Source: Dicaeum eximium (Eukaryota; Chordata; Aves; Passeriformes; Dicaeidae). Taken from it: 64,000 nt of DNA. The position numbers were made by a program, and so were the translations under genes. The notes beneath the pieces are model-generated. The model had not been told where the DNA came from. It did no database searches and saw nothing but the letters and a program-made list of their open reading frames with translations. Where the stretch lies: NCBI GenBank assembly GCA_013396995.1, contig VWZP01001599.1, positions 634,206-698,205 of the forward strand. Direction: 5' to 3'. Positions 1-10,430 of the stretch are shown one piece after another (the stretch's first letter is position 1; the number at the start of each line of letters is the position of its first letter).

Positions 1-2839
1 GCAACACTCTGCCTCAACAGACTTGCAAAATTACCTGGCAAGCATTTCACAGTATGTAAATGGTATCAAAGGTTACTGTTAAGGTTCTTCTTTTGCTGTC
101 CCTTCATGAAGAGTTCTTCTTCACAGAGGAATAAAACCCAGCTACAAGGAATGGCAGAAAAATTGAAAAATATCCTGACAGTGAACCTTTAACAGGTCAT
201 AAGCACAAGCAAACCGACACGTAACACTTTGTCCATGCCAAAAGAAGGTCTCTGGTTCAAACAATCACTGAAGTTCAGGGTTTGGATGGATCTGTGAGAG
301 TGTTGTCAGTCTCTTTTCTTGTCTATAAACCCTCCCATAGCAAAGGCCACTGTGGAGGTCAAAGAAAACATTCAAGTCAAGATGGTGACAGCCATTCGGG
401 ATAAAGGCAGAAGTTTAGAAATCATTATCTAAGCCCTGCTTACTAAAATACGTAATTCTTACATAATAAAAATTGTCAGTAAATTATATTTTTCAGAATA
501 TTTTTTAGTTTGCTAAGTTGAAATTTCCTTGGCCAAGTTTTAAATCTTGCATAAACATGCACCAAAGAAATACAACACTATACAGGCTGCTTTAGTTGTA
601 CTTTAAATTTTTTTTTTTTTTTAATTTGGTCATAATTTTTGTTTTGGCAGTCATCTGTGTACGTCCTTCAAAAGTCATAAGTTTGGACAAACATTCTGCA
701 TTTTTTCCTTCCTTAATTCACCTCAGGAGTCACAAGGGGTTTACTTGTTGTTCTTGTACCTTTGAGATGTCGCCCCCTCCATCGGGCCATCTTCCCAGTA
801 CTGATGCAGCATCATCCTGTAGAAACAGAATTTATGTGACACTTAGGACTTGTGGTCTTGTTCAGCTTTCCTTCTCTTAGTATTCTCATCTGTACAATCC
901 ATTTTGACTCCTTGCCTGCATTTCTCTTTTCCTATTTTTTCATTCTGTTCACATTTTTTTTTCTTCTTTGTTCCTTTTAATTCACCTTCCTTTTCCACCA
1001 GTTCTATCTGTGTCATCTCCACATGTTCTCAAGTATTAGTCTTCCTTTGTCTTTTTTCTCACATCTTTGTCCAATTTTCAGTGCCAGGCTGTTCCTTTCC
1101 CCTTTGTCTTGCAATTCAGAAAGCTCTAGAAGTGCTCCTCTCCAGCTTACAGCTAGCCTATGAGAGCATTTATTCCCTCCCAGCTCATTGGGATTTTTCA
1201 CTGTTTTTCTTTCCAGAATGCTTCTGTAAATTAAAAGGCCAAGACTAGCCCATTTTTCTCTTGGCTAAGAAAAGGAACAGATTCAGATCATGCAGTCTTA
1301 GTCCATTTCCATCACCAGCAAGCTCCCAGGGATCGTAACTGGATTATGATTCTAGGAGCTGCAGCTGGCATACCAGGATCCAAAATTTCTATGAGCCCTG
1401 ATGGACTCCTGATGGGGTGCAGTTGGCATGATAACATATATCTCCTGCCATAAGGAGAAATATAACTCTAAAAAACACTGTTAAGCATTGCGTCATGGTG
1501 TCTATCACTCTGGGAGAACTGAAGGGCTTTTTTCCCCTCCTAGATTGTGCTGTTGTGTTACAGCCAATACAATCATTTTACCATAGCCTTTTGAGGATTT
1601 TTTCATACAACAAATATTATTGGTGTATAATTCAGTAGAAGACGCTAGAGATCCTGAGGATCAGTGCTTTTTGTTTTCTTGTCCTTCTACTACTATTCCT
1701 TTTCATATTTCAGAAAGAATATTAATATATCCCTGAGTAAGAACACAGGGCAAAGTAATATCACTGGGGAAGAAAGTTTATTTACTGGCACAGTCTCTGC
1801 AGATGTACATATTCTCATCAGATGCGACTGTACTCCTAACAGCAAGACCAGAATTTTACCAGTTACCAATTTTTGCTGCCTCTGTGTGGCCATCTGTGCA
1901 GTAACCACAGTCAAAGAGCCAGACATCAAAGAGGTAGGGCTGATGACAACTATACATTGATTATGCAAGGAGCTGAGCAAAACTCTGCATACATCTCTTG
2001 CCATTCAGTCATTTCATCAGTGTTAATGTTATCAGCTCTCTGTGACTCAGTGATACCTACAAGCAGCACCAAAGTCCCTCCGGACTGATCACACAGGAAG
2101 ACAGGCCGATTCTAAAGGCATTACCACATCTTTTAAGCAAGACACAAGTGACTGTGACAATCCAAGTGAAAGACAGTGATGAATGGTTAATGTACTGCAA
2201 CCACCATAAACCTGTATATGCCTGAAATTCATTAATTTATGTCTTATTGATTTATTCAGATTCCATCCACCACAGAGCGTAGTCACGCTGGCTTGGTTGA
2301 TGCATTGCTGACTGTATGCAGGTTCATTCATTTAAGCAGTAGTTACAGGCAGATGGTTTGTGCTTTTAGCAAAGATTAAGGCCACAGTTTTGTGCATGGC
2401 AATGTGTATAATGCTGTAAGTACATCACGTACGTGAGTTCCTTAGTACGTCACATGCATTTATGCATGGCTTTCCAGAAATCACTTTTCCAGAACCAGAT
2501 CCCTTACATATACTTTATATAAGGGCCACAATTTTAAAAGGAGACATTGCTCGTATTTATGAAGCTTTTTATTCTTTTTACTTCTCTATTGCTACTGTAG
2601 CTTTCTTTTTAAGATATTTCCATTCCTATTAGAAGTCCATATATGTGTATTTATAAACCTGTGATTACCACACCTACCAAAATTTTACAATTCTGATGAA
2701 TCCTTCAGCCAAGCCTGTATACTTCCACCCATCCCAGTTGGAAGGAAATTCTCTTTCTACACAAGGTATGTGAAGTACTGCAGTTACCTTCCTGTACTTA
2801 TTGGAATTCTATCATTCTCAAATCTAAAAAGTAGGGACC
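1..2839. other. Unique noncoding DNA, no gene seen
   Basis: AT-rich sequence with a T run at 608-622 and pyrimidine-rich stretches around 880-1250. The open frames here (up to 132 codons at 850-1248) translate to low-complexity Phe/Ser/Leu-rich peptides, as expected from T-rich DNA, and show no domain or exon-like boundaries. A short CpG-containing palindrome (TCACGTACGTGA) lies at 2425-2436. No repeat family was recognised. Confidence 0.6.
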
Positions 2840-3820
2840 TGTCCTGGGTAACCCAAAATGTTATTGTATTCCATAGCTATTTGTGCTATGGTCATATGCC
2901 CAAAACTATTACAGTCTCTTGAAGACCAGCAGCCAGAAACAGACTGAGGAGGTCAGGGGGTGCCAGCAGGTTCTTAAGGTCAGGGTCATGCAGGCAGAAG
3001 CCTCTTGCATTTCTCTTTTGTTGTCACAGGAAAGGTGGGACAGTGCAAGGCAGAAGCCTTCTTTTGTTTCCCTCTGGGATCTGGAAGAGGTTCCCAGAAT
3101 TCAGGCAGAATCACTAGGTTCAAAGAGACCTTTAAGATCATCAAGTCCAACCCATGCCCTAACACCTCAACTAAACCATGGCACTGAGTGCCACATCCAG
3201 TCTTTTTTTAAACATCCAGGGATAGTGACTCCACCACCTCCCTAGGCAGGCCATTCCAGTACTTGATCACTCTTTCTGTGAAAAAATTCTTCCTAGTATC
3301 CAAAATATATTTCCCTTGAAGGTTGCTTCATGAGATGCTGCATTTCTCAACCCAAAACTGTTCCAGAGTGAATCTTACACCACCTGTCCCCAGTATGGAG
3401 CTGGTCAGGGCTAGGCCACCATTACATGGTGCCTGACTGGTCGATTTTCTTCCTCCTCCCCCTGAGGCAGCGACCAGCAGCAGTGGAGTCCAGCGGGCAG
3501 AGGAGGCAGCGAGCAGCAGCGCTGAGCTCACACACGCAGACACCCAGCCATGGCCACCAACAAGAGCTGGGGAGGCTCACACCACCAGGCTGGATTCCCA
3601 GGCAATGCCCAGGCATCCCCATCTGGCAAATTTATAATTAGTGATTATCACCATTATTTTTTGCCTGTTGCTGTTTTGTTTGTAAGTAAACTGTTACTTT
3701 TTTGACTTACATATACTCACATTTGTCTCTCCTTATTGCTGAAAAAGGAGTGGTTAAGACTAAAAGGGGAGATGATTCATTTTAGAGCATCCTCCTCTGA
3801 AATTGTCTCAAACCAAGACA
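2840..3820 (+). mobile_element. ERVL-like LTR, split by a CR1 fragment
   Basis: The block starts TGTCCTGGGT and ends AACCAAGACA. These are imperfect inverted terminal repeats of the TG...CA type (8 of 10 positions match when one end is reverse-complemented). The 3' half, after a CT/GC-rich section at 3420-3620, has a TATA-like stretch near 3628, a TAAACTG segment near 3690 and the purine-rich run before a CTCAAACC-type end that I associate with bird ERVL LTRs. A CR1 3' end (3107-3340) interrupts it, so the LTR itself is about 750 bp. I see no matching target-site duplication and no flanking retroviral coding region, so it is probably a solo LTR. The subfamily cannot be named without a repeat library. 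The open frame across 2883-3245 runs through LTR and CR1 and is not a gene. Confidence 0.6.
3107..3340 (-). mobile_element. CR1 LINE, 5'-truncated 3' end, nested in LTR
   Basis: Read on the minus strand, this is the well-known CR1 3' region. It encodes the end of ORF2 (the stretch around 'KIFFTERVI..WNGLP'), then a short 3' UTR with GTTGGACTTGATGATCTTAA, and ends in the AGTGATTCTG-type terminal octamer region at about 3107. Only about 230 bp remain, which is typical of 5'-truncated CR1 insertions. Its position inside the LTR dates it after that LTR. Confidence 0.85.
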
Positions 3821-4592
3821 AGATCACACAGGAAAATGAATCTCCCTGGCCTGAGATACATGTGAGAGTGATGTGTATCTTCATTTAAAGGTCCTCAAAC
3901 TCCATAAACTTTAGAAAACTCTCCCAATGCAGGTGGAAATGTGTCTAGTAGTTACATCATTATGTCAGTTACCACACTACCATATCCTTTTTCAGGTATT
4001 CTCTGCCATTCCCTTGCTAGATTATTCATCACAGAGCATACATTATTCAGATAAGTTCCTGCTGATGTAAAAAAAAAAATTACACTAGAAGTACACAACT
4101 TGAAATTGCACTGCTTTAAACTCTGCCATCTTAGTCAGCCCATGACTATTATCAGACTTCCACTTTAGTATTGCACATCTTACACAGCAGGCTAGAAATG
4201 TGTGATTGCCATTTTTTTTGCCAGTGGAATAGTTTTCAGCCAGAAGCACAGACGCATTTTCATCCACTTTTAGGTCATTAGTATGTCTTGAAACAGAAGT
4301 CCTAAGGAAGGGTATACTACCCCAGGTTAACTAATAAATTAATTTACTGGCATCTGATCATTTTCCCTCCTCAGTTCTCGTTCTGTTGCTGCAGGAAATA
4401 ACTACTTCATGATCTCACTGTGACCAGGCTATAGCACCATAAAGCATACATGCTTAGCATTACTTAGAGGGAAGATTGGCTTGTAAACAATGTCAAAAAC
4501 TCACTCTGAGGCTTACCAAAGTCCTGGTTCAAGTAGGTGGGCTTCCTCCAATCTTAAATTTTGGGAATGCATTCCCATTCCACAATAAATAT

Positions 4593-4599
<7 letters not shown>

Positions 4600-4632
<33 letters not shown>
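4600..4632. repeat. (TA)n microsatellite
   Basis: Uninterrupted alternating TA for about 33 bp, flanked by degenerate TA-rich sequence to about 4660. Length is likely polymorphic. Confidence 0.95.
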
Positions 4633-4633
<1 letters not shown>

Positions 4634-7600
4634 CACATATATTTTATATATATTTCTACAGCCTATCACTACTACTGCAATTAGTTTGCATTCATGGTGC
4701 ATGATGCAGCATGGAAGAGGGCAGAGAAGCTTATTCTCAGCAACAGTAATGGCATGTGAATATAAAATACAGACATCAATTTAAGATAGTGCTGACATGT
4801 CTTATACCTCCCATATATAAAAAAGAGTGTAGGTATACAGCAGAGCCATCTCTCACAATAATTTTCTTCTCATCTACCACCACTGATTTTAATGAAGTTA
4901 CTTTGGATTTACATTGGTATGCTAAGACAGGGAGGACTACATTATAGAAATTTATAAATGTAAGGGCTTGAAAGAAGCAGACAGCTTAAAAGCTCAGAGA
5001 CCTTGAAAAATGTGATTATGTAGAAGTACACACTAAATCATGGTAATTTGTGTGTACTTGTCTCAGATGATAGCCATGTTTGAATGTTTGAAAACTTATC
5101 TCTAGAAATACATGACAACAATTGCTACAGCTATATACTTTCTGGATATATCCTAGTGGTAAAAAACTGTACAGATAAACAAGGCAGTATATCTGTGTAC
5201 AACTGCTGTTTAAGTGAATGGTGTAAATATTACAGTCTACCAGTAAATTCCATACAACACTGTATTACTTACAACATCAAGCTTGATATATCATGTACCA
5301 CAAAGAAAAACATTTATGATAGACAGCTGTGATGTGAGAAAAATAACAGGTGCTAGAGATCAAGCCTGAGAAAAATCAAGGAACAGCTCTCTTCAAAAGC
5401 ACTTTCAGCTGCAACTTGTCTTTTTCCAGGTTATTAACAGAAATGCCAATTCTCAAAGTTAAAAAGTTCCAGACAAGAAAATATTAGTGTTAATTCAACT
5501 TAAAAAAAAACCAAAACAAAAACAAACAAACAAAAAAACCTAAACCCACAAATACATACACACACTGAATCTTTTCTCATTTTTTTCCAGTTCACCTTAT
5601 GAGCCTGTGGTCTCCCAGAAACTCTGCAGGTTCTAACAATCTCTCCTCATAACTGTGATATAGATAACCTTGCTTGAAGGCACTTCAAAAAAACATCATG
5701 GAAAATACCCACCCAGCTCTACAGAAAAGTATGTGATCTTCTCTATACTCTCTATAATGTCATTTCAGTAAGCACAAATCTTGAAAAGGAATTGGTAAAA
5801 AATAAAGAGTCAACAAGGAATATTTATTACCCTAGTCTGTAATAGGAAGAAGTGGAAGTTTTCTCATAGTCTGCTTTCAGTTAATCTAAAAAGAGTTGTC
5901 ACCTTCAATTTATTACTATTTTGTTTAGTGTGCCAGATTTAACATAAAGATAACTTCTTTTGCACTGGCGGGAATTTGAGTTATTCAGTAAATACCAAAC
6001 TTGGCAGGTTAAGTATCCCATTTTTAGAATTCAGTTGACTACATCTGAATTCACAATACATCAATCCCAAAATGAAGGAATTTGAACAAAATCATACATG
6101 TGTTTATTTAGGCCATTTCTTTTTGGCTGGGGTGAATTTGACCTTTTCAAAGTAAGCTGTTGTTCTATATGATATTTCTGTGTCTACATCATTGTTGCAC
6201 CTGAGAACTGAATGTTAGTGCCACTTTATAGACATAAATAGCAAAAAATGTTGTTTCTCCTGGTCAGTTTGGGGTTTTGGTGGATTTTTTTTCCTAAGGA
6301 TGTATGTTTAGCTGTTCTCTATCAATATCTAACTACAAAAAAGATCATTAACTGTGAAGATGCAAAATTCTTCTTTCTTTCACAGACATGCTAGTTTTCT
6401 TGTGGCTGTATGCTAGACAATGTTCCAACAAGCTCACATTATGCTCTACAGATGACTAATCACTTGCTTAATCACTTGCTACTGCTAGTTAAATATAAAA
6501 ACAGGAAAATAGTAAGGGAACAACTTTTTCATATTTGGAGGCAGTGACTTGTTAATCCAATAGGTATTTTTAGTTATATATATATATATCTAACCACACA
6601 CATGTGTGAAGGCCTACAAGATTTTAAATAAGCCTCTGGGGTTTTAAGTTTCATACAGCCAAATAGGAGTTTCCCAATAAACACCTTATTTCACTGAATT
6701 TTCTTCTTAGCTTTATGTCAATTACAATGCAAATTGCTCAAGAAATTGAAAGTTTGATATGTTCATGGACAGGAAGAAGGTGAGATCTTGGTGGCTGGTG
6801 ATGAACAAAGAAGCTAGGTAAACGTCCATGGATTGTGCTTATTATTTTTTTTAGGTTTTATTCAACCATAAAAAAGGACAGTAGTAAAAATAAATCTGCT
6901 CAAATAGCCTGCTTTACATAGTGCAATTATATATAAAATAGATAAACATCTGCCTACTCACAGAAAGTCACTGGCAGGCTCTACAAACTTGTCATCTAAG
7001 ACAAGGGTCTTCCTCAGCTGATGATTACATTTCACCTTTCCCAATTTTCCAATGTCTTGCTTTTTCCCATTTACTCATCTTGTTCTACAATAATTATTTA
7101 AGAACACTACTGACGATTTATTTTTTAAATATGTATATTTGTAATCTATAGCATGGTACAGCAACACTGGTGCAGAATCCAGGTTTAAAGCTGGCTCCGT
7201 TTTCAGAGAACTTTGGAGTAATGGTGTACCAGTCCTTATTTCACAACTGATTTACCAGATAGATTATGCTGTGTTAGGAGAACTTGTGCTGTCTGAAGGA
7301 AGAGAGACTAGACCTGTTTCTCTTGCTCACACCTTCTACACAGTAGATGGGTATCAGTAGTCTGAGAGAAAGAAAGCATAAAGAAAGCAGCAGAGATTGC
7401 TACAAGCCATATCTCTATTTCTGAACAGGAAAATTAGCTTGTATTATTTGTTACTCCTTGGCTCAGGAGGTAGAAATTCATCTCCTTCCTTGTATGTAAA
7501 TAAGATTGTACCATAATTATACTTGACTCTCATCAATTTAGATTCTTAAAGAAATAACCTATCAATTCCTTGTTTATTGGCCATTTTGCTGATAATGCAT

Positions 7601-7982
7601 GCTGTTTGTTTAGTCAATATTGATACAAATATATATATTAATAAAGACATAAAGCTGAAATACTGACTACAAAACAAAAATATTTCAGAATATTTAGTTT
7701 GGAGGAAAGAGAAGAGACTTTGACTTTCTCCCGAAAAAAAAATGCTGCATTAAATTTAGCAGTCATGAGACAGTCACATGTCCCAGAAATGTATCTTGGG
7801 ACAGAAATACTTTTCAGCAGTCCATACTGATCACAGTCCATAGAATTGCTGAAAATTAGAGGTTAGTAAACATTATTCTCCAAGTGTTCCTGCATGTCAA
7901 GTCTCTTGTTCAGGAGTTACAACATTATTTATAGTTATTTTCATTTTGCTTTATATTGATTCTATTTTTATAAATAAATATT

Positions 7983-8002
7983 AATATTTAAATTTAAATA
8001 TT
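7983..8002. repeat. Perfect AT-only palindrome
   Basis: A 20-bp self-complementary sequence with arms AATATTTAAA and TTTAAATATT, inside a TATTTA-rich segment whose outer parts also pair imperfectly. It could extrude as a hairpin, but such palindromes also arise by chance in very AT-rich DNA. Confidence 0.8.
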
Positions 8003-8273
8003 TATTTAAGTATTAAATATCAAAAATAAAACAAAACATCCAAACAAACAAAAGACTCCAGTACTCCCACTAGTATCAGTTACCAAATTTAGAAAGCCAA
8101 ATTTCCATAATGAAATTTTTATCTAGACAAGAGAATTGTAGGATTTTTTTTAAAACCTCTCTACTAGATTAAACTGGATTAAACAGTTGTCTAATCAGGT
8201 ACCATCATCTGGTAACAGGTCAGGTCATGATGGTGACAGAGCTTCATTATCCCATACACCGGCATTGCCCACT

Positions 8274-8321
8274 TTGACTCTGATTTATAATCAGAGTCAA
8301 TTATGATTTATAATCATAATT
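8274..8321. repeat. Two abutting perfect hairpins with the same loop
   Basis: Hairpin 1 (8274-8300) has 12-bp perfect arms, TTGACTCTGATT and AATCAGAGTCAA, around a TAT loop. Hairpin 2 (8299-8321) has 10-bp perfect arms, AATTATGATT and AATCATAATT, around the same TAT loop. They share two bases (8299-8300) and the central GATTTATAATC core. The pair ends 12 bp before a CR1 3' end. Confidence 0.9.
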
Positions 8322-8333
8322 ATTTCCGTAATA

Positions 8334-8445
8334 CAGAATCAGAGAATTGTTAGAGTTGGTAGGGACCTCTGGAGGTCGTCTGCAAACCTTCCACATTCAC
8401 ATGTGCTCCATCATTGCTTGGTCAAGTCCTTGTGTGAACCACCTG
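8334..8445 (-). mobile_element. CR1 LINE 3' end fragment
   Basis: On the minus strand this reads as the terminal part of a CR1 3' UTR, including the AGAGGTCCCTACCAACTCTAA-like segment and the CAATTCTCTGATTCTG terminal repeat region. About 110 bp are recognisable, and similarity fades toward 8445. It is a different CR1 subtype from the copy at 3107-3340, judging by the GACCTCTGGAGGTCGTC wording on the plus strand. No coding part is preserved. Confidence 0.75.
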
Positions 8446-9805
8446 TTTTACAAGCTCTCACTGCATATGTTTTACCTTTATATCTAATTTCAAAACATGC
8501 TCTGAAATGCAAATTGAGTTAAGATTACACCTATGAGTTACAATTTGCAAAATAGGCTGAACTACTGTTTTTAGAGATGACTTCTACAGGACCAAGCCTT
8601 GATATGCCAGAACTAATTTCTGTCAAATGAGGTAACCTGATCCACTCCCAGATTAGGTATCAGTGTGGGTTAGAATTAGCGTTTAGATAAATTAAGGAAA
8701 TTTAAGACCTGGTCCCAGTTGGTTCAGGTATTTTATCCTAAGGTCAGTCTGTTCTTTGATAGCTGGGATTAGCATTATAATACAGATCAAGAGTTCAGGA
8801 GAGAAAATAAAACTAGTTGCCCAAAAGGTATAAAACCTTAAAGGAAAAAAAATAATCTAAAGATACAAACTCAAAAGGAGTGAGAAGCAGCCAACTGTAA
8901 GGCATGAGAGAGGCCAGCATTTGCACTGGTTAGCAAAGGCTTGGGAAATACCAGGATCATGAGCTTACCACTAGTAGTTTTAATTTTGGTCTAAATTTTA
9001 AACCAGAGTTAGACTGTCTTCCTAATTGAGCTCTACTTATTTGAATTTAGTGGTGGGTCCATTAAAATTTACAGATATAATGCTGGCTGATAGAAAGAGA
9101 AATTATTTTCCAAACCAGGTGCAGTTACCTGATGTTTGAAAAAAAATCAGCACTGTGCTGTGATTACAAGTTGACAAAGCAGAAGCTGAGAGATTTGTGT
9201 TTATTGATTGATCTTCAAAGGTCTTTTATTGTAATATAAGGGAAGATAATAAGAGACTTATTGCTCTATCAGACATGGGTCTGCTTGCTTGATCAGTAAC
9301 TTAGATCTGTGAAGAGTGAAGATTATCATGGAATATTTCAGAAAGAAAAATTATGTCTGTGTCTAGCCGAGATTTTTGTCATTTGTACAGGGCGAAAAAA
9401 CTGCATTGTATTAAATCTTGGTTTACAGTTTGGATCAATGAGATCATTGGTCTTAGTGACAGAAAAACAGGCTGAATGTAGGGGTTTTATTCTTCTGATT
9501 AATCCCAGAAGTCCTATGGAACTAAATAAGTTACTGAAGAAAATCAGAAGCTAAACACTACTAGAAGATCTAACTAGTGAGGAGACATATGGCTGGTGAA
9601 TCAGGCCACCATTCAGGCTGGGCCTGATAGAGCTAGCTTCAGGCTAAGTGTGGAAAAACAAAGTGTTTTTTGAAGTTTCCTCAGTCCAGCTTGTTTTGAA
9701 AGAGCCAATTTGAACAGAGGTGATAAAATTTTACTGCCATAAAAGGCTGACCAATCTTTAATAGGCTTCAGCCACATAAATGCACATGGAGACTAAGATT
9801 AACCT
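8446..9805. other. Unique noncoding DNA
   Basis: No recognisable repeat or gene. The 81-codon open frame at 9309-9554 has no motif. A slightly GC-richer patch at 9580-9660 precedes the LTR and could be older element debris, but I cannot assign it. Confidence 0.5.
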
Positions 9806-10366
9806 TGTCTGCTGGCTTTGGCTGAGATGGAATTCATTGTCTTCATAGTATATATGGGACTTTGTTTTGCATTTCATGCTGAAAACGGGGTTGATAACAC
9901 ATTGATGCTTTAGCTACTGCTGAGCAGCACTTAAATGTCAAGTCCTTTTCTGCCTCTCAGCCCACTAGTGAGGAGGCTGGGAATGCACAAGCAGCTGGAA
10001 AGGAACACAGCTGGGATAGCTGCCCCAGGTGATCAGGTATATCCCATCATATCCCATCATGCTGAACAATAAAAACTGCAGGAAGAACGAAACAAAAAAG
10101 TTTGAAGTTAAGGCATTTGTCTTCCCCCACTGCTTTCCTCAGGATGTCTGAACCCCTGCCTGCCATAGAGAGTGGTGAATTAATTCCTTGCTTTGTTTGC
10201 ATGAGTAGCTTTTGCTGTACCTATTAAACTGCCTTTGTCTCAACTCATGAGTTTCCTCAGTTTTACCTTTCAGATTTTCTCCTGCATCCCACTTGTGGGA
10301 GAAGGAGGGAGTGTAAATAGCTGTGTGAGGCTGTGCCTACTGGGGTTAACCCTCTAAACTTTGTCA
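9806..10366 (+). mobile_element. ERVL-like solo LTR
   Basis: The sequence begins TGTCTGCTGGCTTTGGCTG and continues with the order I associate with a common avian ERVL-type LTR: a TTCTTCATAGTA-like segment, GCTGAAAAC..GTTGATAACAC, GCTACTGCTGAGCAGCACTT, a GC-richer U3 section with AGGAGGCTGGGAATGCACAAG, then an AATAAAAACTG core at 10068-10078. The R/U5-like part has TTGTCTTCC, GGTGAATTAATTCCTTG, CCTATTAAACTG and a final TGGGGTTAA stretch. The 3' end is uncertain: it may be at 10366 (CA) or nearer 10412. An 11-bp unit (ATCCCATCAT) is doubled at 10040-10060. No gag or pol was found on either side. Confidence 0.75.
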
Positions 10367-10412
10367 AGAGCAGCCCTTCAGGTAGAGGTGAGAGCACTGC
10401 GAATTGAACCAT

Positions 10413-10430
10413 TTTGTTAGCAGTGGGACT
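10413..10430 (+). other. Possible retroviral primer-binding-site remnant
   Basis: TTTGTTAGCAGTGGGACT lies just downstream of the LTR. It resembles the TGGTGTCAGAAGTGGGAT-type site complementary to the tRNA-Leu 3' end used by ERVL elements. The match is imperfect and the spacing to the LTR end is unclear. If real, this is a 5' LTR with its internal region lost rather than a recombination-derived solo LTR. Confidence 0.3.

Larger units (their letters stand above)
3821..8273. other. AT-rich unique DNA with simple repeats
   Basis: No gene or recognised mobile element. It holds a TA microsatellite (4600-4632), an A/C-rich low-complexity stretch (5500-5545), a short TA run (6575-6589) and a very AT-rich segment at 7960-8030. 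The last contains a perfect 20-bp palindrome at 7983-8002. Open frames here, including the one spanning the TA repeat at 4476-4784, are by-products of composition. Confidence 0.6.

Noticed and set aside
850..1248. 132-codon open frame
   Set aside because: T-rich DNA gives a Phe/Ser-rich low-complexity peptide with no domain and no exon-like boundaries.
2883..3245. 120-codon open frame
   Set aside because: Crosses from an LTR into an antisense CR1 3' end, so it is a by-product of two mobile elements.
4476..4784. 102-codon open frame
   Set aside because: Runs through the TA microsatellite, which encodes an alternating Tyr/Ile tract. Not a gene.
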